A stretch of DNA of 64,000 bases, from NCBI GenBank assembly GCA_947625145.1, contig CANQNC010000002.1, positions 1 through 64,000 of the forward strand, read 5' to 3'. Each line of letters opens with the position of its first letter. Within the stretch, counting starts at the first letter, position 1. The DNA is from an uncultured Clostridia bacterium. GTDB lineage: Bacteria; Bacillota; Clostridia; Christensenellales; CAG-917. Positions 40,156-49,621 of the stretch are shown in pieces. The position numbers were made by a program, and so were the translations under genes. The notes beneath the pieces were generated by a model. It saw only the letters and a program-made list of their open reading frames with translations. It was not told the origin of the DNA and ran no database searches.

Positions 40156-42150
40156 ATGGACAAGAAAGACAAAAAGAAGTTTTATTTGACAACGGCGATC
40201 ACATATACGTCGGGCAAGCCGCACGTGGGCAACACCTACGAGGTCGTGCTTGCGGATCTCGTCGCGCGCGCAAAGCGTATGCAGGGCTACGACGTGTTCT
40301 TCCAAACGGGCACGGACGAGCACGGCGAAAAGATAGAGCAAAAAGCGCAGGCGGCGGGAGTCTCTCCCAAGCAATTCGTGGACGGCGTTGCAAGGGACAT
40401 CAAGCGGATTTGGGATCTTATGGGCGCCTCGTACGACAAGTTTGTCCGTACCACGGACGAACGCCACGAGGAGCAGGTGAAAAAGATCTTCCGCAAACTG
40501 TACGAGCAGGGCGACATCTACAAGGGCAAGTACAGCGGGTGGTATTGCACGCCGTGCGAGTCCTTTTGGACGGAAAGTCAGCTTGTGGACGGCAAATGCC
40601 CCGATTGCGGCAGAGAGGTCAAGATGGCGGAAGAGGAGGCGTATTTCTTTGCCATGAGCAAGTATGCCGACAGGTTGACGAAGTATTATGACGAGCACCC
40701 CGAATTTATCCTCCCTCTTTCGCGCAAAAACGAGATGGTCAACAACTTTTTGAAGCCCGGGCTTCAGGACCTTTGCGTGTCCCGCTCGTCGTTCAGCTGG
40801 GGCATACCCGTGGATTTCGACCCGAAGCACGTCGTGTACGTGTGGCTGGACGCACTTACAAACTATATCACGGGCATAGGCTACGGAGTGGACGGCAGCG
40901 ACGAGGACTTCGAGAGGCTCTGGCCCGCGGACGTGCATATCATAGGCAAGGATATCGTGCGCTTCCACGTGATATATTGGCCCATATTCCTTATGGCGCT
41001 TGGCTTGCCCCTGCCGAAGAGGATATACGGGCATCCGTGGCTGTTGCAAAACGGCGGAAAGATGTCCAAATCAAAGGGCAACGTGATCTACGCGGACGAC
41101 CTCGCGGAAGTGTTCGGCGTAGACGCGACAAGATACTTCATGCTGTCGCAAATGCCCTTCGACAACGACGGCTTGATAAGTTGGGAGCAGGTGACGGAAG
41201 TCGTAAACAGCGAGCTTGTCAACGTCTACGGCAACCTCGTCCAGCGCACTGTCGCAATGGCAAACAAGTATTTCGGCGGAGTCGTGGAGGACAAGGGCGC
41301 GCACGAGGACGTGGACGCGGAACTTGAAAGCGTCGTGTCCGCGGTCCGCGACAAGGCGTTCGGCGCATTGGAGGACTTCAAAGCCGCAGAGGCGGCCTCC
41401 GAGATATTTACCGCGCTGAGGCGCGCGAACAAGTATATCGACGAGACCACGCCTTGGGCGCTCGCCAAGGACGAGAGCAAAAGGGACAGGTTGGAGACCG
41501 TGCTTCACGAGCTGTTGGAATCCATCGCCATTTTGTCAGAACTGCTGACGCCCTTCATGCCCGCCGCGGCAGAGAAGGCGCTCGCGCAGTGCGGCGCGGA
41601 GCCCAGAGGTTATGATGATCTGAATCGTTTTGGCGTGCTCGGGAAGGTGCGGGTGGCGCAAAAGCCCGAATATCTGTTTGTGCGGCTTGATTGGGAGAGC
41701 ATAAAGAAGTCCTTGATCGAGCGCGGCTTGCTCGGCGAGGAAGAGGCTCCCGCGCAAAAGAAGGAAGCCCCGCGCGAGGAAAGAAAAAAGGAGGCGGACA
41801 ACGTCATGGATATATCTCAGATCACCATAGATGATTTTGCAAAGATAAGGCTTCAAGTGGGCAAGATAGTCGCCGCCGAAAAGGTGGAAAAGTCGGACAA
41901 ACTCCTCAAATTCCGCGTGCGGATAGGAGAGGAGGAGAGGACGATCGTCAGCGGGATAGCAAAGCACTATACGCCCGAAGAAACAATAGGCATGGAAGTT
42001 GTCGTCGTCACCAATCTCAAGCCCGCAAAACTCAGGGGCATAGAGAGTCAGGGCATGATACTTTGCGCGTGCTACGACGGCGAGGACGGCGAGGACGTCG
42101 TGATAATATCCCCCAAAAAGGACGTGCCGAGCGGCGCGACGGTGAGATGA
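40156..42150 (+). CDS. metG: methionyl-tRNA synthetase with C-terminal tRNA-binding domain
   Basis: YTSGKPHVGNTYEVVLADLVAR; GWYCTPCESFWTE; GGKMSKSKGNVI; IDDFAKIRLQVGKIVAAEKVEKSDKLLKFRV. Confidence 0.97.
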   Translation: MDKKDKKKFYLTTAITYTSGKPHVGNTYEVVLADLVARAKRMQGYDVFFQTGTDEHGEKIEQKAQAAGVSPKQFVDGVARDIKRIWDLMGASYDKFVRTTDERHEEQVKKIFRKLYEQGDIYKGKYSGWYCTPCESFWTESQLVDGKCPDCGREVKMAEEEAYFFAMSKYADRLTKYYDEHPEFILPLSRKNEMVNNFLKPGLQDLCVSRSSFSWGIPVDFDPKHVVYVWLDALTNYITGIGYGVDGSDEDFERLWPADVHIIGKDIVRFHVIYWPIFLMALGLPLPKRIYGHPWLLQNGGKMSKSKGNVIYADDLAEVFGVDATRYFMLSQMPFDNDGLISWEQVTEVVNSELVNVYGNLVQRTVAMANKYFGGVVEDKGAHEDVDAELESVVSAVRDKAFGALEDFKAAEAASEIFTALRRANKYIDETTPWALAKDESKRDRLETVLHELLESIAILSELLTPFMPAAAEKALAQCGAEPRGYDDLNRFGVLGKVRVAQKPEYLFVRLDWESIKKSLIERGLLGEEEAPAQKKEAPREERKKEADNVMDISQITIDDFAKIRLQVGKIVAAEKVEKSDKLLKFRVRIGEEERTIVSGIAKHYTPEETIGMEVVVVTNLKPAKLRGIESQGMILCACYDGEDGEDVVIISPKKDVPSGATVR

Positions 42151-42923
42151 TGCTGATCGACACACATTGCCATCTGAATGACGAAAAGCTGTCGGACAGG
42201 GCGGAACAGATTGTTGCGTCCTTCAAGGACGACGGGATAGAGAGCGCAGTCTGCGTGGGCTATGACATGCCATCGAGCGAGCTTGCCGTCAAGCAGGCGG
42301 AGCGCTTCGACTCTCTTTATGCCGCGATAGGCATACATCCGCATGACGCGACTTCCGCGGACTATGACGCGTACGAGCGCCTCGCGACCCTTTCTTCCTC
42401 AAAAAAAGTCGTGGCGATAGGCGAGATAGGGCTGGACTATCACTACGACCTCAGCCCGCACGCGATACAAAAGGGCGCGATGAGCGAGCAGATCGAGCTG
42501 GCTTGCACTTTGGGGCTTCCCGTTGTGTTGCACATACGCGACGCCTACGAGGAGGCGAGGAGGACGCTTTCCGAAATGAGCGCGTACCTCACAAGCGGCG
42601 TGTTGTTGCACTGCTATTCGGGCTCGGCGGAGATGGTCAAACAATTCGACCGCTTCGATTGCTTCTATGCGTTCGGGGGCGCGATCACATTCAAAAACGC
42701 CGTACACAACCTCGAGGCGTTGGCGGCGGTCCCGCGCGACAGGCTTGTGCTGGAGACGGATTGTCCGTACATGACTCCCGTCCCGCACAGGGGGGAAGTC
42801 AACGAGCCGAAGTATATATCACTTGTCGCGGACAAGGCGGCAGAGGTTTTACACCTAAGCCGCGAGGAAATAGAGGAGATCACCACTTACAACGCAAAAC
42901 AGCTGTTTATCCGCATGAAATGA
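42147..42923 (+). CDS. TatD family hydrolase
   Basis: LIDTHCHLND; AIGEIGLDYHYD; LPVVLHIRDAYEEA; LETDCPYMTPVPHRGEVNEP. Confidence 0.95.
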   Translation: MMLIDTHCHLNDEKLSDRAEQIVASFKDDGIESAVCVGYDMPSSELAVKQAERFDSLYAAIGIHPHDATSADYDAYERLATLSSSKKVVAIGEIGLDYHYDLSPHAIQKGAMSEQIELACTLGLPVVLHIRDAYEEARRTLSEMSAYLTSGVLLHCYSGSAEMVKQFDRFDCFYAFGGAITFKNAVHNLEALAAVPRDRLVLETDCPYMTPVPHRGEVNEPKYISLVADKAAEVLHLSREEIEEITTYNAKQLFIRMK

Positions 42924-42974
42924 GAGGATAAAGTCCGAGTTTTGCTTGTATGACTCTGCGTTGGAGAAGATAGA

Positions 42975-43592
42975 ATGACAAACAACTACGTATATGAATT
43001 TGGGGACAGCCTTTATCTCAATCTCACAAACCGCTGTCCCAATCGCTGCGAATTTTGCATTCGCAACGTGAAAAACGGCGTGGGCGGGAGCGACCTCAGA
43101 TTGCTCAAAGAGCCCACTTTCGACGAGCTGAAAGAGGACATCGGGCTGTTTCCGCTTTCGTCCTACAAAGAGGTGGTCTTTTGCGGATTCGGGGAGCCGA
43201 CTTGCAATCTGTCCATGATGTCGCAAGTGGGGCCTTGGCTCAAGCACAATGGCTGTCGCACGCGGCTCAACACCAACGGGCTGGGCGGGCTTATCAACAA
43301 GCGCGACGACGTGCCCAAACTGATTGCGTCCTACATCGACTGCGTGTCCATATCCCTCAACGCGTCCACGGCGGAGCTGTATCAGGAGATATGCCGAAGC
43401 AAGTTCGGCGAGGCGGCGTTTTACGCCATGCTCGACTTCGCAAAGGGCTGCGTGGAGCAGGGGATAGACACGACCATGAGCGTTGTGGACTTCATAGGAG
43501 AAGAGGAGATAGAGGCTTGCAGACAGCTCGTCGCCACGACGGGCGCAAAGTTCAGGGTGCGCGAGACCATACGCGAGGATACGGTCTATTGA
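42975..43592 (+). CDS. TatD-associated radical SAM protein
   Basis: LYLNLTNRCPNRCEFCIRN (CxxxCxxC), VVFCGFGEPTC; located right after tatD. Confidence 0.88.
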   Translation: MTNNYVYEFGDSLYLNLTNRCPNRCEFCIRNVKNGVGGSDLRLLKEPTFDELKEDIGLFPLSSYKEVVFCGFGEPTCNLSMMSQVGPWLKHNGCRTRLNTNGLGGLINKRDDVPKLIASYIDCVSISLNASTAELYQEICRSKFGEAAFYAMLDFAKGCVEQGIDTTMSVVDFIGEEEIEACRQLVATTGAKFRVRETIREDTVY

Positions 43593-43733
43593 CCCTGTTC
43601 ACAAAGACGCAACAAGACAAAAATGCATTGCGGAAGGTTCCGCACACTGCTTCGCCTTCCGCTCGCTTGTACCTATCCGTTTTTCATCGGTACGGAATTA
43701 GCTTGCGCGGGCGGGACGAATTTATACGGACTC

Positions 43734-44576
43734 ATGAGTGAAGATCTGGATCTTAAGGACATCTTAAAGGCAAGCGGCTTTCGCTTCAACAAAGCGCTCG
43801 GGCAAAATTTCATCACCGACGGCAACCTCCTTTGCGCCATTGTCGCGGACAGCGGCGTGACAAGCGAGGACGTCGTGATCGAGATAGGCACGGGCGCGGG
43901 CACGCTTACGCGCGCGCTTGCCGCAACGGCAAAAAGGGTGATATCCTTTGAGGTGGACAAAAACCTCGCCCCCGTGCTCGATCTGTCCTTGAAAGGAATT
44001 GAAAACGCGGAAGTCGTGTTCCGCGATATCCTGCGCATGACGGACGAGGAGTTGACGGCAATTGTCGGCTGTCCGTTCAAGGTGGTCGCAAATCTGCCGT
44101 ATTACGTGACAACGCCCATGATCTTGCGCTTTTTGGAGAGCGAGCTTCCCTCGCTGTCCTTGACGGTGATGGTGCAAAAGGAAGTTGCGGATCGCTTGGT
44201 CGCAAACGTGGGCAGTCCTGACTACTCCTCCATATCCCTTGCGGTGCAGGCGGCGGGCAACGCGCGTATCACGCGCGCGGTCGGCAAAAAGATGTTTTAT
44301 CCCATGCCGAGCGTGGACAGCGCGGTGGTGCGCATTGACGTGGACCGCAACAAACTGAGCGGCGAAAACGTCGCCCTCGTCAAAAAGATAATTCGCGCCG
44401 CGTTTGCCATGCGCCGAAAGACTCTTGTCAACAACCTTGTGGTGGCGTTCGGCGTTTCAAAGGCGGAGGGAACGGCGATCGTGGAAGATGTCGGACTAAG
44501 TCCGCTTGTCAGAGGAGAGGCGCTCTCCCTTTCGGATTTCGTCGCGCTTTCAAGGTCACCTTTGCTTTGCCGCTGA
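43734..44576 (+). CDS. rsmA: 16S rRNA (adenine1518/1519-N6)-dimethyltransferase
   Basis: KALGQNFITDGNLLCAI; VIEIGTGAGTLTRALA; KVVANLPYYVTTPMI. Confidence 0.95.
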   Translation: MSEDLDLKDILKASGFRFNKALGQNFITDGNLLCAIVADSGVTSEDVVIEIGTGAGTLTRALAATAKRVISFEVDKNLAPVLDLSLKGIENAEVVFRDILRMTDEELTAIVGCPFKVVANLPYYVTTPMILRFLESELPSLSLTVMVQKEVADRLVANVGSPDYSSISLAVQAAGNARITRAVGKKMFYPMPSVDSAVVRIDVDRNKLSGENVALVKKIIRAAFAMRRKTLVNNLVVAFGVSKAEGTAIVEDVGLSPLVRGEALSLSDFVALSRSPLLCR

Positions 44577-44621
44577 GCTTGAATGCGCAGAGCCGAGGAC
44601 AAAAAGGGCAACGACTGGGAC

Positions 44622-44653
44622 AAAAAAACGCCGCCGTCCAAACGGACGGCGGT
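44622..44653 (-). terminator. intrinsic terminator on the minus strand (phosphohexomutase)
   Basis: caaaaaaacg ccgccgtcc aaac ggacggcgg. Confidence 0.8.
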
Positions 44654-44707
44654 TTCGTATCGCTTGATTTTCAAGTTTGCGGGATTTGCCCCGCTTGAAT
44701 TTGCCTT

Positions 44708-46450
44708 TTATTCCACCATTTGAGACATATAGGTGAGATATTCGTTCGCCTTTGCCTCCGCCTCTTCCCGCGTGGGCTTTGACGTCGCGACGTAAAATTT
44801 GAGTTTCGGCTCGGTGCCGCTCGGGCGCACGCATATCCAATCCCCGCCCTCGAGGTGGAGTTTGAGCGCGTTTGTCTTTGGCAGGTTGATCTCTTCCTTC
44901 CTGCCGTCCGCAAAGGTCTTGACTCTTGCCACAAAGTCGCTTTGCGCAAGGACGTCCGTGTCCGCGAGTTTGATGAATACCGTGTCGCGCAACTCCTGCA
45001 TGATCGCTTTCATCTTGTCCATGCCGTCCACGCCGCCGAAGGTGATGGACTTCGCCTTTTCCACAAAGAAGCCGTGCTTTGCATAGATGTCCTGAAGCAC
45101 GCCGTAAACGCTTTGCCCCTTGGACTCCAAATAGCATACCATCTCGGCAAACATCATGCTTGCGACGACCGCGTCCTTGTCCCTAGAGTGGGTGCCCACC
45201 AAGGAGCCGTAGCTTTCTTCGAAGCCGAACAGATAGACATATTCGCCGCTCTCTTCCCACTCCTTGATCTTTTCGCCGATAAATTTGAAGCCCGTCAGCA
45301 CGTCGAACGTGGTCACGCCGTAGCTGTCCGCCACTTTGCGCGCAAGCTCGGTCGTGACGATCGTCTTGACGACGGCGCCGTTTGAGGGCAGGACTCCCTC
45401 CTCTTTTTTGCGGCGGAGTATATAGTTCAAAAGCAACACGCCGATCTGATTCCCGTTCAGCAACACAAACTTGCCCTCGTCGTCGCGGATGGCGATCCCC
45501 ATGCGGTCGGAGTCGGGATCCGTGCCTATCACGATATCGCTTCCTATCTTGTCCGCAAGCTCCACGCCCAACTTGAGCGTGTCCGCCTCTTCGGGGTTGG
45601 GCACGCGCACTGTGGAGAAGTCGGGATCGGGGTCTTTTTGCTCTTCGACCACGTTGACCTTTATGCCCATGCGGCCGAGGATGGTGGTGACTGGCATATA
45701 GCCGCTGCCGTGTATGGGGGTGTAGACGATGCGCACGTCCTTTCCGAACTTTTTCACCGCGTCGCCCGACAGCGCGAGCGCCTCTATCGCGTCGAAATAG
45801 CGATCGTCCACGCTCTTGCCGATGATGGTGATGTGCTTGTGCAACTTCTTGCCGTCCAAGCCGCGTATCTTCTTTTCGGACAGCTTGACCGAAGCCTCTT
45901 TTATGCCGAAATATGGGGTTTTGTCAATAAATTCCACCACTTTAGCCGTGGATTCGGGAGACATCTGCGCTCCGTCCTCGCCGTAGACCTTGTAGCCGTT
46001 GTATATCTTGGGATTGTGGGAAGCGGTGATCATCACGCCCGCGATCGCATGAAGATGCCTTATCGCAAACGAGCACATGGGCACGGGACGGACGTTTTCA
46101 TACAAAAACGCGTTTATCCCCGCCGCGGCAAGCACAGTCGCCACTTTGCACGCAAACTCCGTGGACATGCGCCTCGTGTCGTAAGATATGACGACGCCGC
46201 GCTCCATAGCCTCCTCGCCAAGGGTGGTTATGTAGTCGGCAAGCCCCTTTGTGGCGCGCATGACGGTGTAGACGTTCATTCTGTTTGTGCCGAGTTCGAG
46301 GACGCCGCGCATGCCCGCGGTGCCGAATTCGAGCGGCATAAAAAACGCCTCTCTGCGCTGATCCTCGCTCATGGCGGCGAGTTCCGCTTTTTCCGCGTTT
46401 GAAAGCGCTTTGCTCTGCGCCCACTCGGCGTAGCTCTCTTTATATCCCAT
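44708..46450 (-). CDS. phosphoglucomutase/phosphomannomutase family protein
   Basis: FGTAGMRGVLELGTNRMNVYTV; MITASHNPKIYNGYKVYGEDGAQ; GTDPDSDRMGIAI; RPSGTEPKLKFYVA. Confidence 0.95.
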   Translation of the reverse strand: MGYKESYAEWAQSKALSNAEKAELAAMSEDQRREAFFMPLEFGTAGMRGVLELGTNRMNVYTVMRATKGLADYITTLGEEAMERGVVISYDTRRMSTEFACKVATVLAAAGINAFLYENVRPVPMCSFAIRHLHAIAGVMITASHNPKIYNGYKVYGEDGAQMSPESTAKVVEFIDKTPYFGIKEASVKLSEKKIRGLDGKKLHKHITIIGKSVDDRYFDAIEALALSGDAVKKFGKDVRIVYTPIHGSGYMPVTTILGRMGIKVNVVEEQKDPDPDFSTVRVPNPEEADTLKLGVELADKIGSDIVIGTDPDSDRMGIAIRDDEGKFVLLNGNQIGVLLLNYILRRKKEEGVLPSNGAVVKTIVTTELARKVADSYGVTTFDVLTGFKFIGEKIKEWEESGEYVYLFGFEESYGSLVGTHSRDKDAVVASMMFAEMVCYLESKGQSVYGVLQDIYAKHGFFVEKAKSITFGGVDGMDKMKAIMQELRDTVFIKLADTDVLAQSDFVARVKTFADGRKEEINLPKTNALKLHLEGGDWICVRPSGTEPKLKFYVATSKPTREEAEAKANEYLTYMSQMVE

Positions 46451-46557
46451 AAAAAACCTCCGATACAACAGCCGTAAAGGCATTATACTGAAAACATTAT
46501 AAAATCAATATGAAAATAAGTCAAGACCGCATTGGAAACAACGGCGGAAACAAAAAG

Positions 46558-46800
46558 CGCTCCGTCGGGGAGCGCACAGCGCGGATATGCAACATTTGAC
46601 GCGGCATACGTTGAGCTTTTAAGGAGCGCACAGCGCGGTTGTTTTACGTTTAACGCGGTATAGATATTTGAGTTCAGGTTCCGTCAAAGAGATCAAATGC
46701 GGTTTTGAAACGGTTGAAGCGGCATAGATCGTACTTATGTTTCAGTCAAGGAGAGCAAACCCGAGAAAGGATATGGTTTGGCATAGATGAGAATTTCCCT
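46558..46800 (+). repeat. degenerate tandem repeat, about 4 units of about 60-65 bp
   Basis: ggagcgcacagcgcgg...gacgcggcatacgttgag / aaggagcgcacagcgcgg...aacgcggtatagatatttgag / gaagcggcatagatcg / tttggcatagatgag. Confidence 0.65.
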
Positions 46801-46843
46801 TTCAAGTGGCGCGAAACGCCGAAATGCGGGGCGGGATACGGGC

Positions 46844-47290
46844 TTATTCGTCGAAAACCTCTTCCTCGCCGTCTCCGTCGTACTCCTCATCATATTCGTC
46901 CTTGTCATCATCGTCGTACTCGTCCTCGTCGTCATCATCGTCGATGATTTTCGGATAGAGTTCTTCTTCGGGGACGGGCGTTGCGCCCGCAAAATCGCAG
47001 AGGAGTTCGAGATGCCTCGGCGTGCCATAGCGCGCCACTTCGTCCACAAAGCGCAACTTTTCAAACGGATATGGCGCCTCGGAGGACGTGCCGTAGCTCA
47101 CGGCGCTCACAAAAACCGCCTTCTTTTCGTTTGAGACAGTCACGACCGCCATGTCTCCCTCCTGCACGTCTCCGTCGCAAAGGTAGGTGTAGCCGTACGA
47201 GCCCGTGCGGAAAAGCGCCTTCACGTAGGTGTAGACCTTGCGGTCCTCTCTGCTTTTTGCCTGTAAAAAATCTTTCAGATCGGTGAACAT
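46844..47290 (-). CDS. small protein with polyacidic C-terminus
   Basis: MFTDLKDFLQAKSREDRKVYTYVKALFRTG...KIIDDDDDEDEYDDDDKDEYDEEYDGDGEEEVFDE. Confidence 0.75.
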   Translation of the reverse strand: MFTDLKDFLQAKSREDRKVYTYVKALFRTGSYGYTYLCDGDVQEGDMAVVTVSNEKKAVFVSAVSYGTSSEAPYPFEKLRFVDEVARYGTPRHLELLCDFAGATPVPEEELYPKIIDDDDDEDEYDDDDKDEYDEEYDGDGEEEVFDE

Positions 47291-47611
47291 GAAAAAATTG
47301 TAGTACGGGCGCAAAATTTTGTCAACTCAAATCCTTTTTCGCGTTTAGAGGCAATGAAAAAGGAAAGATTCAATGCGTATGCCGCAAATTCATTCTTTTC
47401 TATTTCATCCGATTAGAAGTGCGTTTTACGCTTCGTCGTTTCCTCTGCATTGCGTTTTGCTTTATTTTTTCCGTCTTGGTTGTATGTTTGAGTTTTGCTT
47501 TGACAGTGTTATTTGTTCCTTCCCTCTTCGTTTATTTCCGCCCTTGGCAGTGCGCTTTGTCTCTCCGTGAATCAGCTCTTTTTTCGGCTTTTCGGCATAT
47601 GGGCGCGGAGT

Positions 47612-48424
47612 TTAAGTTTTGGTTTGTTGTTCGGGCAACGCGGTGCCGCGCAAGATTATCTGCTTTTTGGGCGCGTACGTGTCGCGGCGTATCAGCACGG
47701 ATCTGACAAGTTTTCCGTCCTCGAAATAGTCCAGATAGCCCTCCGAGACAATGCCGTTTGCGCCGTACGCGTCCACGACTTCCTCGCCGAGGGGCAGGGT
47801 TGCGTCGTCGCGGAATTCGGTGGAAAAGGGCAGGGTGTCCAGCGTTTGCGAGCGCCGTCTTATGTTGGCTTCGTCCACGCCGTAGATCTCGGCGCGCAGA
47901 TATTTGCCGTCCGCGATCATCTTTATCGTGATGGGGGAGGAGAGCGTGTTGACAAAGCGCAGGTCGCTCGCGGTGGAGACCATTGCGTCAAAAGAGGGCG
48001 CGACGTAGCTTACGGGCAGGGAGTGCGCGCGCACTTGCGATATGTCCAGCCCCGCAAGCAGAGCGCAGTTGTAAAGGGTGCTCGAAACTTGACAGACTCC
48101 CCCTCCCACGCCCTCGACAAACTCGCCGTCGCTGATGATGTACGCCTTTTGAAAGCCGTTCGCCTCCGTGCGCCTGCCAACCGCGTCGTTGAAGGAAAAC
48201 TCCTCTTCGGGGTAAAGCACGGCGCCGCTTATCTTTCTTGCCGCAAGCGCGATATTGTGCTTTCTGCCCTCTCCGCTTTCCCCGTAGTAGGTGGAAAAAT
48301 GCGCGATCAGCTTCACTTCGGGCGCTTCGGCAAAGGCAACGCGTAAAGTCATATTCAGCCCTCCCAAGACGGCGAACAACAACGTCGCCGCCAACAAAAT
48401 GCAAACTCTTCTTCTCATGAGCAT
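47612..48424 (-). CDS. VanW family protein
   Basis: LIAHFSTYYGESGEGRKHNIALAARKISGAVLYPEEEFSFNDAVGRRTEANGFQKAYII; GVGGGVCQVSSTLYNCALLAGL. Confidence 0.92.
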   Translation of the reverse strand: MLMRRRVCILLAATLLFAVLGGLNMTLRVAFAEAPEVKLIAHFSTYYGESGEGRKHNIALAARKISGAVLYPEEEFSFNDAVGRRTEANGFQKAYIISDGEFVEGVGGGVCQVSSTLYNCALLAGLDISQVRAHSLPVSYVAPSFDAMVSTASDLRFVNTLSSPITIKMIADGKYLRAEIYGVDEANIRRRSQTLDTLPFSTEFRDDATLPLGEEVVDAYGANGIVSEGYLDYFEDGKLVRSVLIRRDTYAPKKQIILRGTALPEQQTKT

Positions 48425-48639
48425 AGTATGCGTAAAAATCAAAAAAGCTGTTTCCGCTTCCCGACAAAAATCCCTATGTTCGCGAAGTTTTTCCGCCGAA
48501 AAGGAGAAATGTACGCTTCTCGTGCGGCGCGGGAAGAGGAAAAAGCGCGCGATCTGTCCGCGTATGTCCGCAAAATTTGTCGATATATGTCCGAAAAAGG
48601 GGTATACGCATAAGCGCGTGGGCAAGAAAATAATTTTTT

Positions 48640-49458
48640 TTGATGAGTTCCGATTTGCTTCTTATCATATCGGCGTTGCTTGCGGGCGTGGTCGGCACGG
48701 GCGCGGGCGGGATCTTGGGCGCTATCTTTGCGGACAAGGGGGACGCGGTGAGCGGCAGGGTGCTCGGCTTTGCGGCGGGAGTCATGCTTGGCGTGGTGTG
48801 TTTCGATATGCTGCCCGAGGCTATGTCCTCGGCTTGCGGCAGACACGGCAACATTTTGACGATAGTCGCTCTTGTCGGCGGAATGATCGCGATTTGGGGG
48901 CTTTCAAAACTGCTCGGGCTTGTAGAGAAAAAACTCTTAAAGCGTTCGGAAAAGAAAAAAGGCGCGGACGCTTTCCACTCCGTCGCCATGGTGCAGTCCG
49001 CAAAAGAGGGAAGGTCGGCGCAACTGCGGGCGGGTCTTATCATGCTTGTCGCGATATCCCTGCACAACGTGCCCGAAGGCATGGCGATCGGCGCGGCGGG
49101 CGCGGCGCAGATTGAGGCGGGAGTGCTTGTCGCAATTGTGATCGCGGTGCACAACGTCCCCGAGGGCATGGCGATCGGCGCTCCTCTTTGCGGCGGAGGG
49201 GTGAAACCATGGGTCGCCGTTCTGCTTTCCGCGGTGGCGGGAGGCGCAACGGCGATAGGGGCGCTTGTCGGGCTTGCGGTCGGCTCCGCAAGCGCGTACG
49301 CGGTGGGTATATGCCTTGCGGTGGCGGGCGGCGCGATGCTCGAGGTCAGCGCGCTCGAACTTTTGCCAGAGGCGTGCGGGCTTGCCCCCGCAAAGGGGAC
49401 GTTTTTTTGCACTTTGCTTGGGATATGCACGGCGGCGATATTTGTGTTTGTGTTTTGA
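48640..49458 (+). CDS. ZIP family metal transporter
   Basis: ISLHNVPEGMAIGAAGA and IAVHNVPEGMAIGAPL HNxPEG motifs; about 8 TM segments. Confidence 0.92.
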   Translation: MMSSDLLLIISALLAGVVGTGAGGILGAIFADKGDAVSGRVLGFAAGVMLGVVCFDMLPEAMSSACGRHGNILTIVALVGGMIAIWGLSKLLGLVEKKLLKRSEKKKGADAFHSVAMVQSAKEGRSAQLRAGLIMLVAISLHNVPEGMAIGAAGAAQIEAGVLVAIVIAVHNVPEGMAIGAPLCGGGVKPWVAVLLSAVAGGATAIGALVGLAVGSASAYAVGICLAVAGGAMLEVSALELLPEACGLAPAKGTFFCTLLGICTAAIFVFVF

Positions 49459-49621
49459 AAAACGCGATATGTGATGAGTTTCGACAAAAATCGCGGGGAT
49501 TTTCCGTGAAGATCGCGGAGATTTTTCCGTTCTTTTCCTCGCATGGAAATTCGCATAATCCTTGCAAGCCGCTTGAATATGTGCTAAAATATACGCAAGA
49601 CCGAATTGACGGGAGACGGCT

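Noticed and set aside
48474-49556. 360-aa Ser/Pro/Ala-rich minus-strand ORF
   Set aside because: Antisense of the ZIP transporter; low-complexity reading of a GC-rich frame.
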